Shown in pieces: positions 32,773 to 39,915 of a stretch of 39,915 nt of DNA. The position numbers and the translations under genes were made by a program. The notes beneath the pieces are model-generated. The model was not told the origin of the DNA. It did not search any database and saw only the letters and a program-made list of their open reading frames with translations. The DNA is taken from positions 1 through 39,915 of the forward strand of contig JAISMB010000042.1 of assembly GCA_031276945.1 (NCBI GenBank), read 5' to 3'. Every line of letters begins with the position of its first letter. Within the stretch, counting starts at the first letter, position 1. The stretch comes from Spirochaetaceae bacterium (GTDB taxonomy: Bacteria > Spirochaetota > Spirochaetia > Treponematales > Breznakiellaceae).

Positions 32773-33080
32773 ACTCCAGTAATAGAGTCGATTTTAATAA
32801 CTGAATACTGCTGCCTATGCCCTTGTTTGCGCCGATAATCCTTTTTAGGCTTGTACTTAAATACAATAATTTTTTTATCTTTTCCATGTGACTCAATATG
32901 AGCAGACACTTTTGCTCCCGGCACATACGGAGCGCCTACTGAAATTGTATCACCAACTAGTAATAACACCGAATCAATAGCAAAGTTTGTACCGGGATCC
33001 GCATCAAGACGCGCAACTTTAAGAAGAGAACCGGTCTCAGCTTTGTACTGTTTTCCTTTAAATTCTATCAATACATACAT
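32769..33080 (-). CDS. rplU: Ribosomal protein L21
   Basis: L21 binds 23S rRNA in the large subunit. The 103-residue product starts MYVLIEFKGKQYKAETGSLL and has the C-terminal KIIVFKYKPKKDYRRKQGHR, the signature of L21. I chose the second possible ATG (33080), eight bases after AAGGA; the ATG at 33086 is too close to it. It is the first gene of a long minus-strand operon (rplU, prp, rpmA, obg, nadD-yqeK, LCP, rsfS) with gaps of no more than ten bases. Confidence 0.96.
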   Translation of the reverse strand: MYVLIEFKGKQYKAETGSLLKVARLDADPGTNFAIDSVLLLVGDTISVGAPYVPGAKVSAHIESHGKDKKIIVFKYKPKKDYRRKQGHRQQYSVIKIDSITGV

Positions 33081-33111
33081 GAACATAATCCTTGTAAATA
33101 ATTACAATTAA

Positions 33112-33139
33112 TCTATACCAGGGCATTAGGTGCTGTCAA
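33112..33139 (-). promoter_or_regulatory. Promoter of the rplU operon
   Basis: On the minus strand TTGACA (33139-33134), a 16-base spacer and TATAGA (33117-33112) lie about 30 bases before the rplU start. Confidence 0.65.
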
Positions 33140-33228
33140 GAGGGTTAAACCCAGGCATTTAAGCAGATTGAGAGCTGAGGTAAGCTGAAAGCTTGAGAAG
33201 TCAGGGTAAAAGTATCTATTCCTTAAAA

Positions 33229-33310
33229 GGTGTCGTCGAGGGGGCGAGAAAGATAGATCTGACAGAGAAAACGGCAAGAACGGAGAGGTAAAGACAACAA
33301 GGGCATAAAG
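33229..33310 (+). mobile_element. Solo end of an IS5-family element joined to the IS1-like relic
   Basis: GGTGTCGTC at 33229 is the IS5 end of copies A and B. The next 70 bases follow copy A: AGATAGATCT, AGAGAAAACGGCAAGAACGGA. After about 33310 the similarity ends and IS1-type coding sequence begins. Confidence 0.65.
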
Positions 33311-33330
33311 AAATACTATGAAGCATAAAA

Positions 33331-34037
33331 ATCACCATAGAACTCAAATGTAAAGACTGCGGACTCCAGTTTATAAGCGACTATGAAAGAGCCCATCAGG
33401 AATGTCTTTCTTTGATAGTCGATCTGGTTAAAATCATGTTCGTCCGCGGAATGGGCATAGACATCAGCGCCGTGTTGAAAATCAGCATCGCCAAGGTCTT
33501 AAAAGTGCTGAAATCGACCACATACCGGATAAGACCGAAGAGAAGTCACTATGACTGCCTTGAGAAAGACTGAGTTTTGGACATAGGTGGGGGAAACGAA
33601 GATCAAGATAGGGCTTATTACGCGCATCACCGAAAAAAGCAGGGAAATTGTGGCGTTTGTATAGAGGGAAAGCAGGACCTGAAAACCGCCCTAAAAGTGA
33701 GAAAGAGGATAAAAAGGATGAGGATAAGCTATGAAAGGATAACGACTGATAATTGGGACAGCTTTCTTTCAGCCTTCGCGGAGGACAATCATAAACACAC
33801 GGTGGGGATAGACAAGGAATAATTACTGGCTTAATGGCTTAAGGCTCAGGGTAAGGCGGGCATTTTGGAGGACCTGTTGTTTTTCCAAAAAAGCTGTTCA
33901 ACCACTGGAAAATGTTTGATATGGCTTTCTTTTACATCAATTATGGCTTTGTTCGGGGCTCATCATACTTTGTGGATCACCTTCAATATTTTTTATTTAT
34001 TTTTGACGGCGAGGTCTGTCCTATTTACGACACCCCC
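33331..34037 (+). pseudogene. IS1-family transposase relic, broken in several frames
   Basis: Pieces in three frames line up with an IS1-type InsAB protein. First comes a zinc-finger-like LKCKDCGLQFISDYERAHQE and GMGIDISAVLKISIAKVLK. Then EFWT and a TAG where a Tyr is expected, followed by VGETKIKIGLITRI. Next is TALKVRKRIKRMRISYERIT with TDNWDSFLSAF and HTVGIDKE, then RRAFWRTCCFSKKLFNHWKM and AFFYINYGFV. At least three frameshifts and two stops separate them. The last frame is open beyond the relic into the DUF1538 gene. The 3' end matches 3861-3953. The end at 34027-34037 reads ACGACACCCCC, an IS5-type terminus. Confidence 0.75.
34011..34023. repeat. REP-like repeat within an IS terminus
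   Basis: GAGGTCTGTCCTA lies between TTTTGACG (34001-34008) and ACGACACCCCC (34027-34037). Without it the two flanks would form the normal IS5-type end TTTTGACGACACCCCC, with ACG as a possible three-base duplication. Confidence 0.6.
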
Positions 34038-34154
34038 AGCCTGAGTATAAGACAGCCTAACCGGAGACTAAAGGATTTTTGGAGCAGCGCTGGGGCGATT
34101 GGGCGCGAGAGCCTTTCTGAGACGCACGGTAAACCCTTGACAAATAAACCGCTT

Positions 34155-35762
34155 ATGGCTAGGCTAAAAAGCGTGAACAAAGTACTACAAGAAAAGATTA
34201 TGGAGGCATTTGGCTCGGTACTGCCGATTACCCTGATTGTACTGATCGCCAGTGTTGTCTTTGTTCCTATGCCTTCTGGAACCATTTTAGTATTTCTTGC
34301 CGGTGCAGCGCTCTTGATAATCGGTATGGGTTTTTTTACTATGGGCGCTGATATGGCAATGATGCCAATGGGTGAAGGCATCGGCATACAACTGACAAAA
34401 GTATCCGCCCTTGCAAAGCCGAGCCAGAGCGCAGCTGTGCGCTCCCTCTTGCATGCCTTCGGCTTGTTCCTCATTATCATCATCAGTTTTATTATGGGGC
34501 TGGTCATCACCATAGCGGAGCCGGATTTGCAGGTACTGGCAAAGCAGGTCTCCTCCATACCCTCGAACGTCTTGATATTTATTGTCGGCGTGGGTGTGGG
34601 GATATTTCTTGTGGTTGCGGTACTGCGCATCGTGCTGAAGATTCAGCTTTCTATCCTGCTTTTGATCTTTTATGCGATTACCTTCACGGTTGCCTATTTT
34701 ACACCGAATAGTTTTATTGCGGTTGCCTTTGATTCAGGGGGCGTTACCACAGGACCTATCACCGTTCCTTTTATACTGGCTATGGGTGTCGGCGTCGCCT
34801 CAATCCGTAGCGATAAAAACTCCCAAGATGACAGCTTCGGCTTGGTCTCCTTATGCAGTATCGGTCCGATTTTAGCCGTGATGCTCTTAGGCATATTCTA
34901 CAACCCTTCCGGCGCCTCAATAGAGGCGCATGCGGTGCCGGATGTCGCCACCTCGCGTGATGTTGTGCTGGGCTTTGCGGAAAAAATTCCCCATGCCACC
35001 AACGATGTACTGCGGGCGCTCGCCGCGATTGTCGGCTTTTTCGTGATCTTCCAAATCATTTCAAGACGGTTCAAACGCCACCAGATCAGCAGGATTGCCG
35101 TGGGCTTTGTGTATACGTTTATTGGGCTTGTGGTATTTTTAACCGGCGTTGAGGTCGGTTTTATTCCGGTTGGGCAGCTGCTCGGCAGCGGTATGGCAGC
35201 CTCACCGTTTAAGTGGGTGCTTATACCGTTGAGCATGGTCATCGGCTACTTTATTGTATCGGCTGAACCTGCGGTACACGTGCTGAATAAACAGGTCGAG
35301 GAAATCTCATCCGGGGCAATTCCGCAAAAGGTTATGAGCAGAGGACTGGCTATCGGCATGGCTGGCGCGCTTGCCATTACTATGACGCGGATTTTAGTCG
35401 GCATTCCGATTATGTATATCCTCATTCCCGGCTACGCCTTCGCTCTTCTGCTGACATTTTTTGTTCCTAAAATATTTACTGGTATCGCCTTTGACTCAGG
35501 CGGGGTCTGTTCCGGTCCCCTGACCTCAACCTTTCTACTGCCCCTTGCCATGGGGGTCTGCGAAGGAGCGGGGCGCGAATTGATGCTCAACGCCTTTGGC
35601 ATTGTCGCTATGGTCGCTATGGCGCCGCTTATCGTGGTACAGTTTATGGGATTAGTGTACGGGAGCCGTATGAAGAGTCATCAACTCCAGACAGCAACGG
35701 AGATGGAGAACTTGGAGATTGGCGATGCCGGTACCATTATTGAATTTGAGGAGGTATACTGA
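34155..35762 (+). CDS. DUF1538 multi-spanning membrane protein with internal duplication
   Basis: This 535-residue membrane protein of the DUF1538 family has two similar halves. Each starts with a LPITLIVLI- or LIPLSMVIG-type helix, contains a GMGFFTMGADMAMMPMGE or GVEVGFIPVGQLLGSGM turn, and ends in a strongly conserved motif: AFDSGGVTTGPITVPFILAM and AFDSGGVCSGPLTSTFLLPL. A transporter with inverted or repeated topology is likely; the substrate is unknown. The frame is open upstream into an IS1-like relic, so that part was removed; ATG 34155 and ATG 34200 are both possible and neither has a clear ribosome binding site. The stop overlaps the start of the PII gene (TGATG), so the two are coupled. 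Confidence 0.82.
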   Translation: MARLKSVNKVLQEKIMEAFGSVLPITLIVLIASVVFVPMPSGTILVFLAGAALLIIGMGFFTMGADMAMMPMGEGIGIQLTKVSALAKPSQSAAVRSLLHAFGLFLIIIISFIMGLVITIAEPDLQVLAKQVSSIPSNVLIFIVGVGVGIFLVVAVLRIVLKIQLSILLLIFYAITFTVAYFTPNSFIAVAFDSGGVTTGPITVPFILAMGVGVASIRSDKNSQDDSFGLVSLCSIGPILAVMLLGIFYNPSGASIEAHAVPDVATSRDVVLGFAEKIPHATNDVLRALAAIVGFFVIFQIISRRFKRHQISRIAVGFVYTFIGLVVFLTGVEVGFIPVGQLLGSGMAASPFKWVLIPLSMVIGYFIVSAEPAVHVLNKQVEEISSGAIPQKVMSRGLAIGMAGALAITMTRILVGIPIMYILIPGYAFALLLTFFVPKIFTGIAFDSGGVCSGPLTSTFLLPLAMGVCEGAGRELMLNAFGIVAMVAMAPLIVVQFMGLVYGSRMKSHQLQTATEMENLEIGDAGTIIEFEEVY

Positions 35763-36457
35763 TGGCAGTTCCGCGGCTTCTTGTTTTCATTATTGACTGG
35801 GGAAAAGCAAAAGCTGTTACGCAAGCCTTTGAGCAAGAACATATACGATTCCATTTTGTGAGTAAAGGCAAAGGAACAGCCAGTTCAGAGATACTGGATA
35901 TTTTAGGTATAGGGGCGAGCGAAAAAGCAGTCGTACTGTGCATTGAACAGCCGGCAGTTGTGCCGGTTCTTGTTAAAAACGTACGCAAGAAACTCGGACG
36001 CCAAAGTGTCGGTGCCGGCATTGCCTTTACCATGCCGCTTTCGAGTGTTAATAAGCCGGTCTTAGAAATATTTGCAAAACATACAAACTTCAAATTATTT
36101 CCAATCAAAGGAACAGATAAAATGGAAGAAGAGACAAAACAGCCGATTGCCAACGATTTAATCATATCAATCATCAATCAAGGCTATAGCGATGAGTTCA
36201 TGGCAACAGCCCGCGATGCCGGTGCTCGCGGCGGAACCATCATCAATGCGCGCGGCTTTGCCCACCAAGGATTAAAATTCTTTGGGGTTTCGGTACAGGA
36301 TGAGCGCGAGATTATTCTCATGGTTACCAAACGTGAACAAAAGACCGCGATTATGCAGGCGGTCAGTCAGAAATACGGCATGACCAGTAAAGCCGGCGGT
36401 CTTATTTTCTCCTGTCCGGTAGATAGTATTATGAGTCTGAATGCAGATGCTGAGTAA
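35762..36457 (+). CDS. Two-domain PII-family regulator
   Basis: This is a 231-residue protein made of two PII-like ferredoxin-type domains, about 5-100 and 130-225. Domain 2 has NQGYSDEFMATARDAGARGG and TIINARG, then a REIILMVTKREQKTAIMQAV helix and a C-terminal GLIFSCPVDSI strand, like the core of PII proteins. Domain 1 has a similar order in degenerate form (RLLVFIIDWGKAKAVTQAFE). Normal PII proteins have one domain of about 112 residues and form trimers. The T-loop uridylylation Tyr is not evident. GAGGAGG lies six bases before the ATG. Coupling to DUF1538 suggests that it controls that membrane protein, as GlnK controls AmtB; this is inference. Confidence 0.82.
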   Translation: MAVPRLLVFIIDWGKAKAVTQAFEQEHIRFHFVSKGKGTASSEILDILGIGASEKAVVLCIEQPAVVPVLVKNVRKKLGRQSVGAGIAFTMPLSSVNKPVLEIFAKHTNFKLFPIKGTDKMEEETKQPIANDLIISIINQGYSDEFMATARDAGARGGTIINARGFAHQGLKFFGVSVQDEREIILMVTKREQKTAIMQAVSQKYGMTSKAGGLIFSCPVDSIMSLNADAE

Positions 36458-36512
36458 GAAGCAGATATTCCACGCTCTTCCTCCTTCCTTTTCTTTACAG
36501 TAAACTTGCCGC

Positions 36513-38465
36513 ATGTCAAATATACAAACCATCTTTGATAAGAATTTTCTTGAATACGCATCGTACGTTATTAAAGACAGGGCTATTCCTGATCTGGAAG
36601 ACGGCTTAAAGCCGGTCCAGCGGCGGATTTTACACTCATTGTTTGCAATGGATGATGGTAAATTCCACAAGGTTGCCAATGTCATTGGGCATTGTATGCA
36701 GTATCATCCGCACGGCGATGCCTCTATCGGCGGTGCGCTTGTGGTACTGGCAAATAAAGAGCTGTTTATCGACAAACAGGGGAACTTTGGGAATATTTTC
36801 ACCGGCGATGAAGCTTCCGCTGCCCGGTATATCGAATGTAAGGCGAATGCTTTTGCGAAACAGGTATTTTACAACCCCGCACTAACGACTATGGTTGATT
36901 CTTACGATGGGCGGCACAAGGAACCTCTTGTCTTTCCGGCTAAAGTGCCTGTCGTGCTGATCATGGGGGCTGAAGGAATCGCTGTGGGTATGTCAACGAA
37001 GATAATGCCGCACAACCTTATTGAAACTCTTGAAGCTGAAAAGAGCTGCCTTTTAGGGCAGGAATTTCATTTGTACCCTGACTTCCCTACCGGCGGACTC
37101 GTTGATGTCTCCGATTACCGTGACGGCACTGGAAAGCTTCTCGTCCGTGCAAAACTTGATACAAGCGATCCGAAGCGGATTGTCATACGGGAATTGCCAG
37201 CCGGTTCTACAACGGAAAGTTTAATCAATAGCATAGAATCCGCTGCAAAAGCTGGTCGCATTAAGATTCAGTCGATAAACGACTTTACCACAGAGCATGT
37301 TGAAATTGAGATAAAGCTCGCTCGCGGCGTGTATTCAGCCGAGACGGTCGATGCTTTATTTGCGTGGACCGATTGCGAACAGTCCCTCTCAGTCAATTTG
37401 CTGGTCATAAAAGACCATGTGCCGGTTCTTATGACCGTAACCGAAATAATTCAGTATCACAGCCAGCAGTTAGTATCTATCTTAAAACAGGAACTGGAAC
37501 GGGAAAAGAAAGAACTGCAAGAAAAGCTGCGCATTAAAAACATGGAAAAGATATTTATTGAAGAGCATGTATACCAGATTATTGAAAAGAAACGAAGCTT
37601 GGAGACCATAGAAAAAGCTATTACTGAACGCATGAGCGTCCTTAATCAGACTCTGGTCCCGGAAGACATAAACCGGCTCCTGACAATACCGATCAGGCGT
37701 ATTTCTCTCTTTGACAGCAGCAAAGCAAAAGCTGCCATAACAGCAATGCAGACACGCATTAAAGAGCTGGACATGGCTCTTAAAGATATAACCGGTTACG
37801 CAATAGCTTTTTTGGACAAGCTCATTGAGACGGTACGCAGTGCTGAGGGGGAACTTTTCAGCGGGGGGAAGCGGAAAACTATTGTCGGTAAATTTGATAA
37901 GATCAACCTTAAAGAACTGGTGAAACGGGATATACTGGTTAAATACGATGATAGAACCGGCTACCTAGGCAGCGCTATTGCCGGGCAGACTGTTGTCGTG
38001 GTTTCTTCCCTTGACCGTATCATCAGCATCCGCAAGAATGCGACCTACATGATAACAGAAGTTCCGGACAAAACCTTCATCGGCAGCGGCGCATGGTGGA
38101 TAGGCATAGCCGATAAAGATGAACTTGCCATGAGGGTATTTACCATTATTTATCAGGTCAACGGCGCGCTCTATCTCAAACGCTGTCTTATTGAAGGGGG
38201 GTTTATGAACCGTCTTTATGCTTTAGTGCCGGAGGATGCTGAGGTTATCTATCTGGGGGATAAAGCGCGGTTTACCATAACCGCAGAGTATGCGTCCAAA
38301 CCTCATGCAAAAATCCTCACGGAGGATTTCCACATTGAAGAATATCAGGTAAAAAGCTTAAAGGCAAAGGGCGTCTGTCTGTCTCATCGTGAACTGGAGC
38401 GTATAGCGCTTGATGGGGTAACGCTCTGGCGCCGGGAAAAAGACAGCAGGATTCTGGATTCTTGA
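36513..38465 (+). CDS. parC: ParC/GyrA-type DNA topoisomerase subunit A
   Basis: This is the DNA-cutting subunit of a type IIA topoisomerase. The 650-residue protein starts with SYVIKDRAIPDLEDGLKPVQ followed by RRILHSL, has the HPHGDASI region near 65-72 and the active-site Tyr106 in ASAARYIE. A coiled-coil arm (about 330-440, EREKKELQEKLRIKN) follows. The C-terminal domain is short (about 490-650) and lacks the GyrA box, supporting a topoisomerase IV-like decatenase over gyrase. The ParE partner is not in the window. A Shine-Dalgarno sequence is not clear. The stop codon TGA overlaps the first base pair of a repeat copy (TGAGGTCTGACC). Confidence 0.9.
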   Translation: MSNIQTIFDKNFLEYASYVIKDRAIPDLEDGLKPVQRRILHSLFAMDDGKFHKVANVIGHCMQYHPHGDASIGGALVVLANKELFIDKQGNFGNIFTGDEASAARYIECKANAFAKQVFYNPALTTMVDSYDGRHKEPLVFPAKVPVVLIMGAEGIAVGMSTKIMPHNLIETLEAEKSCLLGQEFHLYPDFPTGGLVDVSDYRDGTGKLLVRAKLDTSDPKRIVIRELPAGSTTESLINSIESAAKAGRIKIQSINDFTTEHVEIEIKLARGVYSAETVDALFAWTDCEQSLSVNLLVIKDHVPVLMTVTEIIQYHSQQLVSILKQELEREKKELQEKLRIKNMEKIFIEEHVYQIIEKKRSLETIEKAITERMSVLNQTLVPEDINRLLTIPIRRISLFDSSKAKAAITAMQTRIKELDMALKDITGYAIAFLDKLIETVRSAEGELFSGGKRKTIVGKFDKINLKELVKRDILVKYDDRTGYLGSAIAGQTVVVVSSLDRIISIRKNATYMITEVPDKTFIGSGAWWIGIADKDELAMRVFTIIYQVNGALYLKRCLIEGGFMNRLYALVPEDAEVIYLGDKARFTITAEYASKPHAKILTEDFHIEEYQVKSLKAKGVCLSHRELERIALDGVTLWRREKDSRILDS

Positions 38466-38510
38466 GGTCTGACCTATCTTGTTCACAGAAGCAGCTTGAG
38501 GTCTGTCCTC
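38464..38510. repeat. REP-like repeat pair at the 3' ends of parC and the RAYT gene
   Basis: GAGGTCTGACCTA (38464-38476) and GAGGTCTGTCCTC (38498-38510) lie 34 bases apart. The first touches the parC stop; the second encodes residues 168-171 of the transposase on the minus strand. Confidence 0.85.
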
Positions 38511-39007
38511 CAAGCTGTCTCAGTTACCAGAGAGACAATCTTTGTAATCCCCTGTTCTCGATGGTATGCACCGCTGTACCGCCATGTTTCAGGCTTTTTC
38601 ACTAGTCCTGCTGCGACAGGGTTTCGGTCTATGTACTCAAACACAGTCCAAAAGTCTTTCTTGTCTCTGATCTCGCGTGAGAAAAACCTATCTCCCCAGA
38701 AATGACCGGTCTTATTATGCTTTTTATTCCACCGTATGGCAAAAACCATCTTAATCCACTTCATTATACTGGACAGACTTTCCCCTTTTTCAGGTGTAAT
38801 GAGAAAATGGAAATGGTTACCCATGATGCAGAAGTTCCACAGCTTAAACTTGAAACCTTTAGAAGTTTTAGCTTCTTCAATCACGGTAAGAAAGAGTTCT
38901 TTCATCTTATCCGGCTCTAATTCAAAAGCGTCTCGATTTACTTTTGAAGTAACGTGGTAGGTCAGACCTTGGTCTGTACACCCCCGTAAATTGTGATGAT
39001 ACGACAT
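38483..39007 (-). CDS. REP-associated tyrosine transposase (RAYT, Y1_Tnp/IS200-like)
   Basis: The 174-residue protein belongs to the Y1/HUH transposase superfamily. GLTYHVTSKVNR at 14-25 is the typical first strand, and GNHFHFLITPE holds the HUH pair His65 and His67. The RAYT landmarks FWGDRFFSREI near 103 and FEYIDRNPVAAGLVKKPETW at 123-142 follow. In many relatives a Tyr precedes the N-K block (YxxxxN); the equivalent here appears to be Phe89 in MVFAIRWNKKHN, so nucleophile loss is possible. The last ten or so residues are encoded by a repeat copy and differ from the left-edge copy. No clear ribosome binding site precedes the ATG. RAYTs process and spread REP sequences, and this gene has repeat copies at both ends. 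Confidence 0.85.
   Translation of the reverse strand: MSYHHNLRGCTDQGLTYHVTSKVNRDAFELEPDKMKELFLTVIEEAKTSKGFKFKLWNFCIMGNHFHFLITPEKGESLSSIMKWIKMVFAIRWNKKHNKTGHFWGDRFFSREIRDKKDFWTVFEYIDRNPVAAGLVKKPETWRYSGAYHREQGITKIVSLVTETAWRTDLKLLL
38958..38979. repeat. REP-like repeat inside the 5' end of the RAYT gene
   Basis: TAGGTCAGACCT (38958-38969) followed by TTGGTCTGTAC lies within codons 10-17 of the transposase. It is inverted relative to the copy at 38464-38476, so the gene is bracketed by inverted repeats. Confidence 0.7.
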
Positions 39008-39073
39008 ACCCTTTATAAGGGCGAAACTGTGGATTTTGCTTTAATTTTGGCAGTATTTTCTTATTTTTTTTCT

Positions 39074-39194
39074 GAGGTCTGTCCCTTCAAGGTCTGTCCC
39101 TGTCCCCTTGAGGTCTGTCCCTTCAAGGTCTGTCCCTGTCCCCTTGTCCCTGTCCCCTTCCCCTTGTCCCTTCAAGGTCTGTCCCTGTCCCCTT
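39074..39194. repeat. Tandem REP-like block upstream of the RAYT gene
   Basis: Five AGGTCTGTCC copies occur within 121 bases (39074, 39089, 39110, 39125, 39174). The first four form an exact 36-base dimer repeated twice: GAGGTCTGTCCCTTC plus AAGGTCTGTCCCTG plus TCCCCTT. The rest is a decayed mix of CCCTTGTCCCTGTCC units. It lies 66 bases before the RAYT start and 12 bases from the end of the next gene on the minus strand. No gene lies in 39008-39206. Confidence 0.85.
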
Positions 39195-39206
39195 ACCTGC
39201 CTAATT

Positions 39207-39914
39207 CTAATTCCCAATCGTATTCACCGGCACGATACGGTTCTGAACCACGCTGCACACGTTCCACCGGTAGCCGTTCCCCGATGACGGAGCCGTGAAG
39301 GTGTCAACGAGCCGGTTGTTGTGATACACCCTGATAGTCGCCCCTGAACGGGACAACGCCGAAGAGCCGCGGTTCCCCTGGTTGGTATAGTCGATCACAG
39401 AGAGGCGGTACGTCCCGTTCGCATCGGCGGCGGCGACCGTGATGGTTTCAGGACCATAGCCGCTTGTATCATCCCGATCCAGCTTCGCGCTCCCGTCCGC
39501 AGCGTTCCGCATGTTCCGGTATGAAATAAGATAGCCCCCTTGTTTCTCAAAATGGAGGTCAAGGTCTGCGGGTCTTTCCCCCCAATCCAGCACAAAGCGG
39601 AAATCTCCCCGCAACTCAGGCGAAATGGAATACCAGTTGTTGATCACGGTTGACACCTGAATCTTAAACGGGATAGCGGTGGTGATAAAGCCTTCTTTAG
39701 CAAACGTCAGCGTATAACCGCCGTCCTTCTGTTGCGGGAACGAGATGATTCCCCGACTGTCCGTAACAAAGCCGCCGATACCGGCTATGTCAACCCGCGC
39801 CCCTGCTATGGGCTTTCCGTCCAATGCGTTGGCGAAGCGCATGGGGATGAGCCCGTCCAGTTTCATCAGCGCCATGTCCGACAGTATCATGGCTTGTTCC
39901 ACATCCGAACCCAT
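39207..39914 (-). CDS. C-terminal part of a secreted or surface-type protein (carboxypeptidase-regulatory-like plus YfaP-like domains), cut by the window end
   Basis: The visible 235 residues start at an ATG on the last bases of the window, so the true start is probably outside. Residues about 25-100 have a carboxypeptidase-regulatory-like/Cna-B fold pattern: ANALDGKPIAGARVDIAGIG, DSRGIISFPQQKDGGYTLTF. Residues about 105-225 have LDWGERPADLDLHFEKQGGY, DDTSGYGPETITV and TYRLSVIDYTN, similar to YfaP/DUF2135-type beta-sandwiches. These domains are usual in exported proteins. The function is unknown. Confidence 0.6.
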   Translation of the reverse strand: MGSDVEQAMILSDMALMKLDGLIPMRFANALDGKPIAGARVDIAGIGGFVTDSRGIISFPQQKDGGYTLTFAKEGFITTAIPFKIQVSTVINNWYSISPELRGDFRFVLDWGERPADLDLHFEKQGGYLISYRNMRNAADGSAKLDRDDTSGYGPETITVAAADANGTYRLSVIDYTNQGNRGSSALSRSGATIRVYHNNRLVDTFTAPSSGNGYRWNVCSVVQNRIVPVNTIGN

Positions 39915-39915
39915 G

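Noticed and set aside
33577-33822. 81-residue frame as an independent gene
   Set aside because: It is the middle part of the IS1-like transposase relic (YERITTDNWDS, HTVGID).
39074-39194. CRISPR-like look of regularly spaced repeats
   Set aside because: The unit is a perfect 36-base tandem with no unique spacers and no cas genes nearby. It is built from the dispersed REP-like core.

Overview
The window looks like a chromosomal segment of a Treponema-like spirochaete of moderate GC content. I infer this from the gene order rplU-prp-rpmA-obg-nadD/yqeK-LCP-rsfS with a fused NadD-YqeK protein, from the short ParC-like topoisomerase subunit, from the TSCPD protein beside thiI, and from exported proteins whose leaders end in FARG. 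No rRNA, tRNA or CRISPR array was found.

Layout: 0-4.2 kb holds the tail of a REP-associated tyrosine transposase (RAYT), an EamA exporter, lgt and a convergent ABC-F ATPase. 4.2-11.2 kb is a complete phosphate module (pstS-pstC-pstA-pstB-phoU-phoB-phoR) behind four 11-bp-spaced Pho-box repeats. 11.2-14.2 kb is an accessory scar, AT-rich in its gene-bearing parts: nine 21-bp repeats with phased AAAATTT tracts, a broken DUF4279-like gene, an IS5 transposase tail fused to a thiI fragment, an NYN/cold-shock-like protein and a second thiI scrap that overlaps the end of argH. 14.2-19.1 kb is argH, a LolC/E-type permease and a NUDIX hydrolase (minus-strand operon), then thiI and the divergent TSCPD gene. 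19.1-28 kb alternates metabolic and transport genes (cysK, a sugar-type permease with an NlpC/P60 hydrolase, a Gfo/Idh oxidoreductase, livH and livK) with two broken IS5-family copies and many short repeats. 28-33.1 kb is the conserved housekeeping cluster. 33.2-34.04 kb is a composite IS5/IS1 relic. 34.1-38.5 kb holds a DUF1538 membrane protein, a two-domain PII protein and a ParC-like subunit. The right edge has an uninterrupted RAYT gene, a tandem repeat block and a truncated gene for a surface-type protein.

The most unusual theme is a dispersed near-palindrome with core AGGTCTGACCT or AGGTCTGTCCT. By eye there are at least 25 copies, single, paired or arrayed, almost all between genes, often at gene 3' ends or next to IS ends. 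Copies lie inside both ends of the RAYT gene and immediately after the RAYT tail at the left edge, so I infer a RAYT/REP (BIME-like) system. Several copies sit where operons look cut short (liv, the sugar-type permease) and one appears to interrupt an IS terminal repeat. The phosphate genes should work as one PhoBR-controlled circuit: PstSCAB imports phosphate, PhoU relays transport state, PhoR and PhoB act on the Pho-box promoter.
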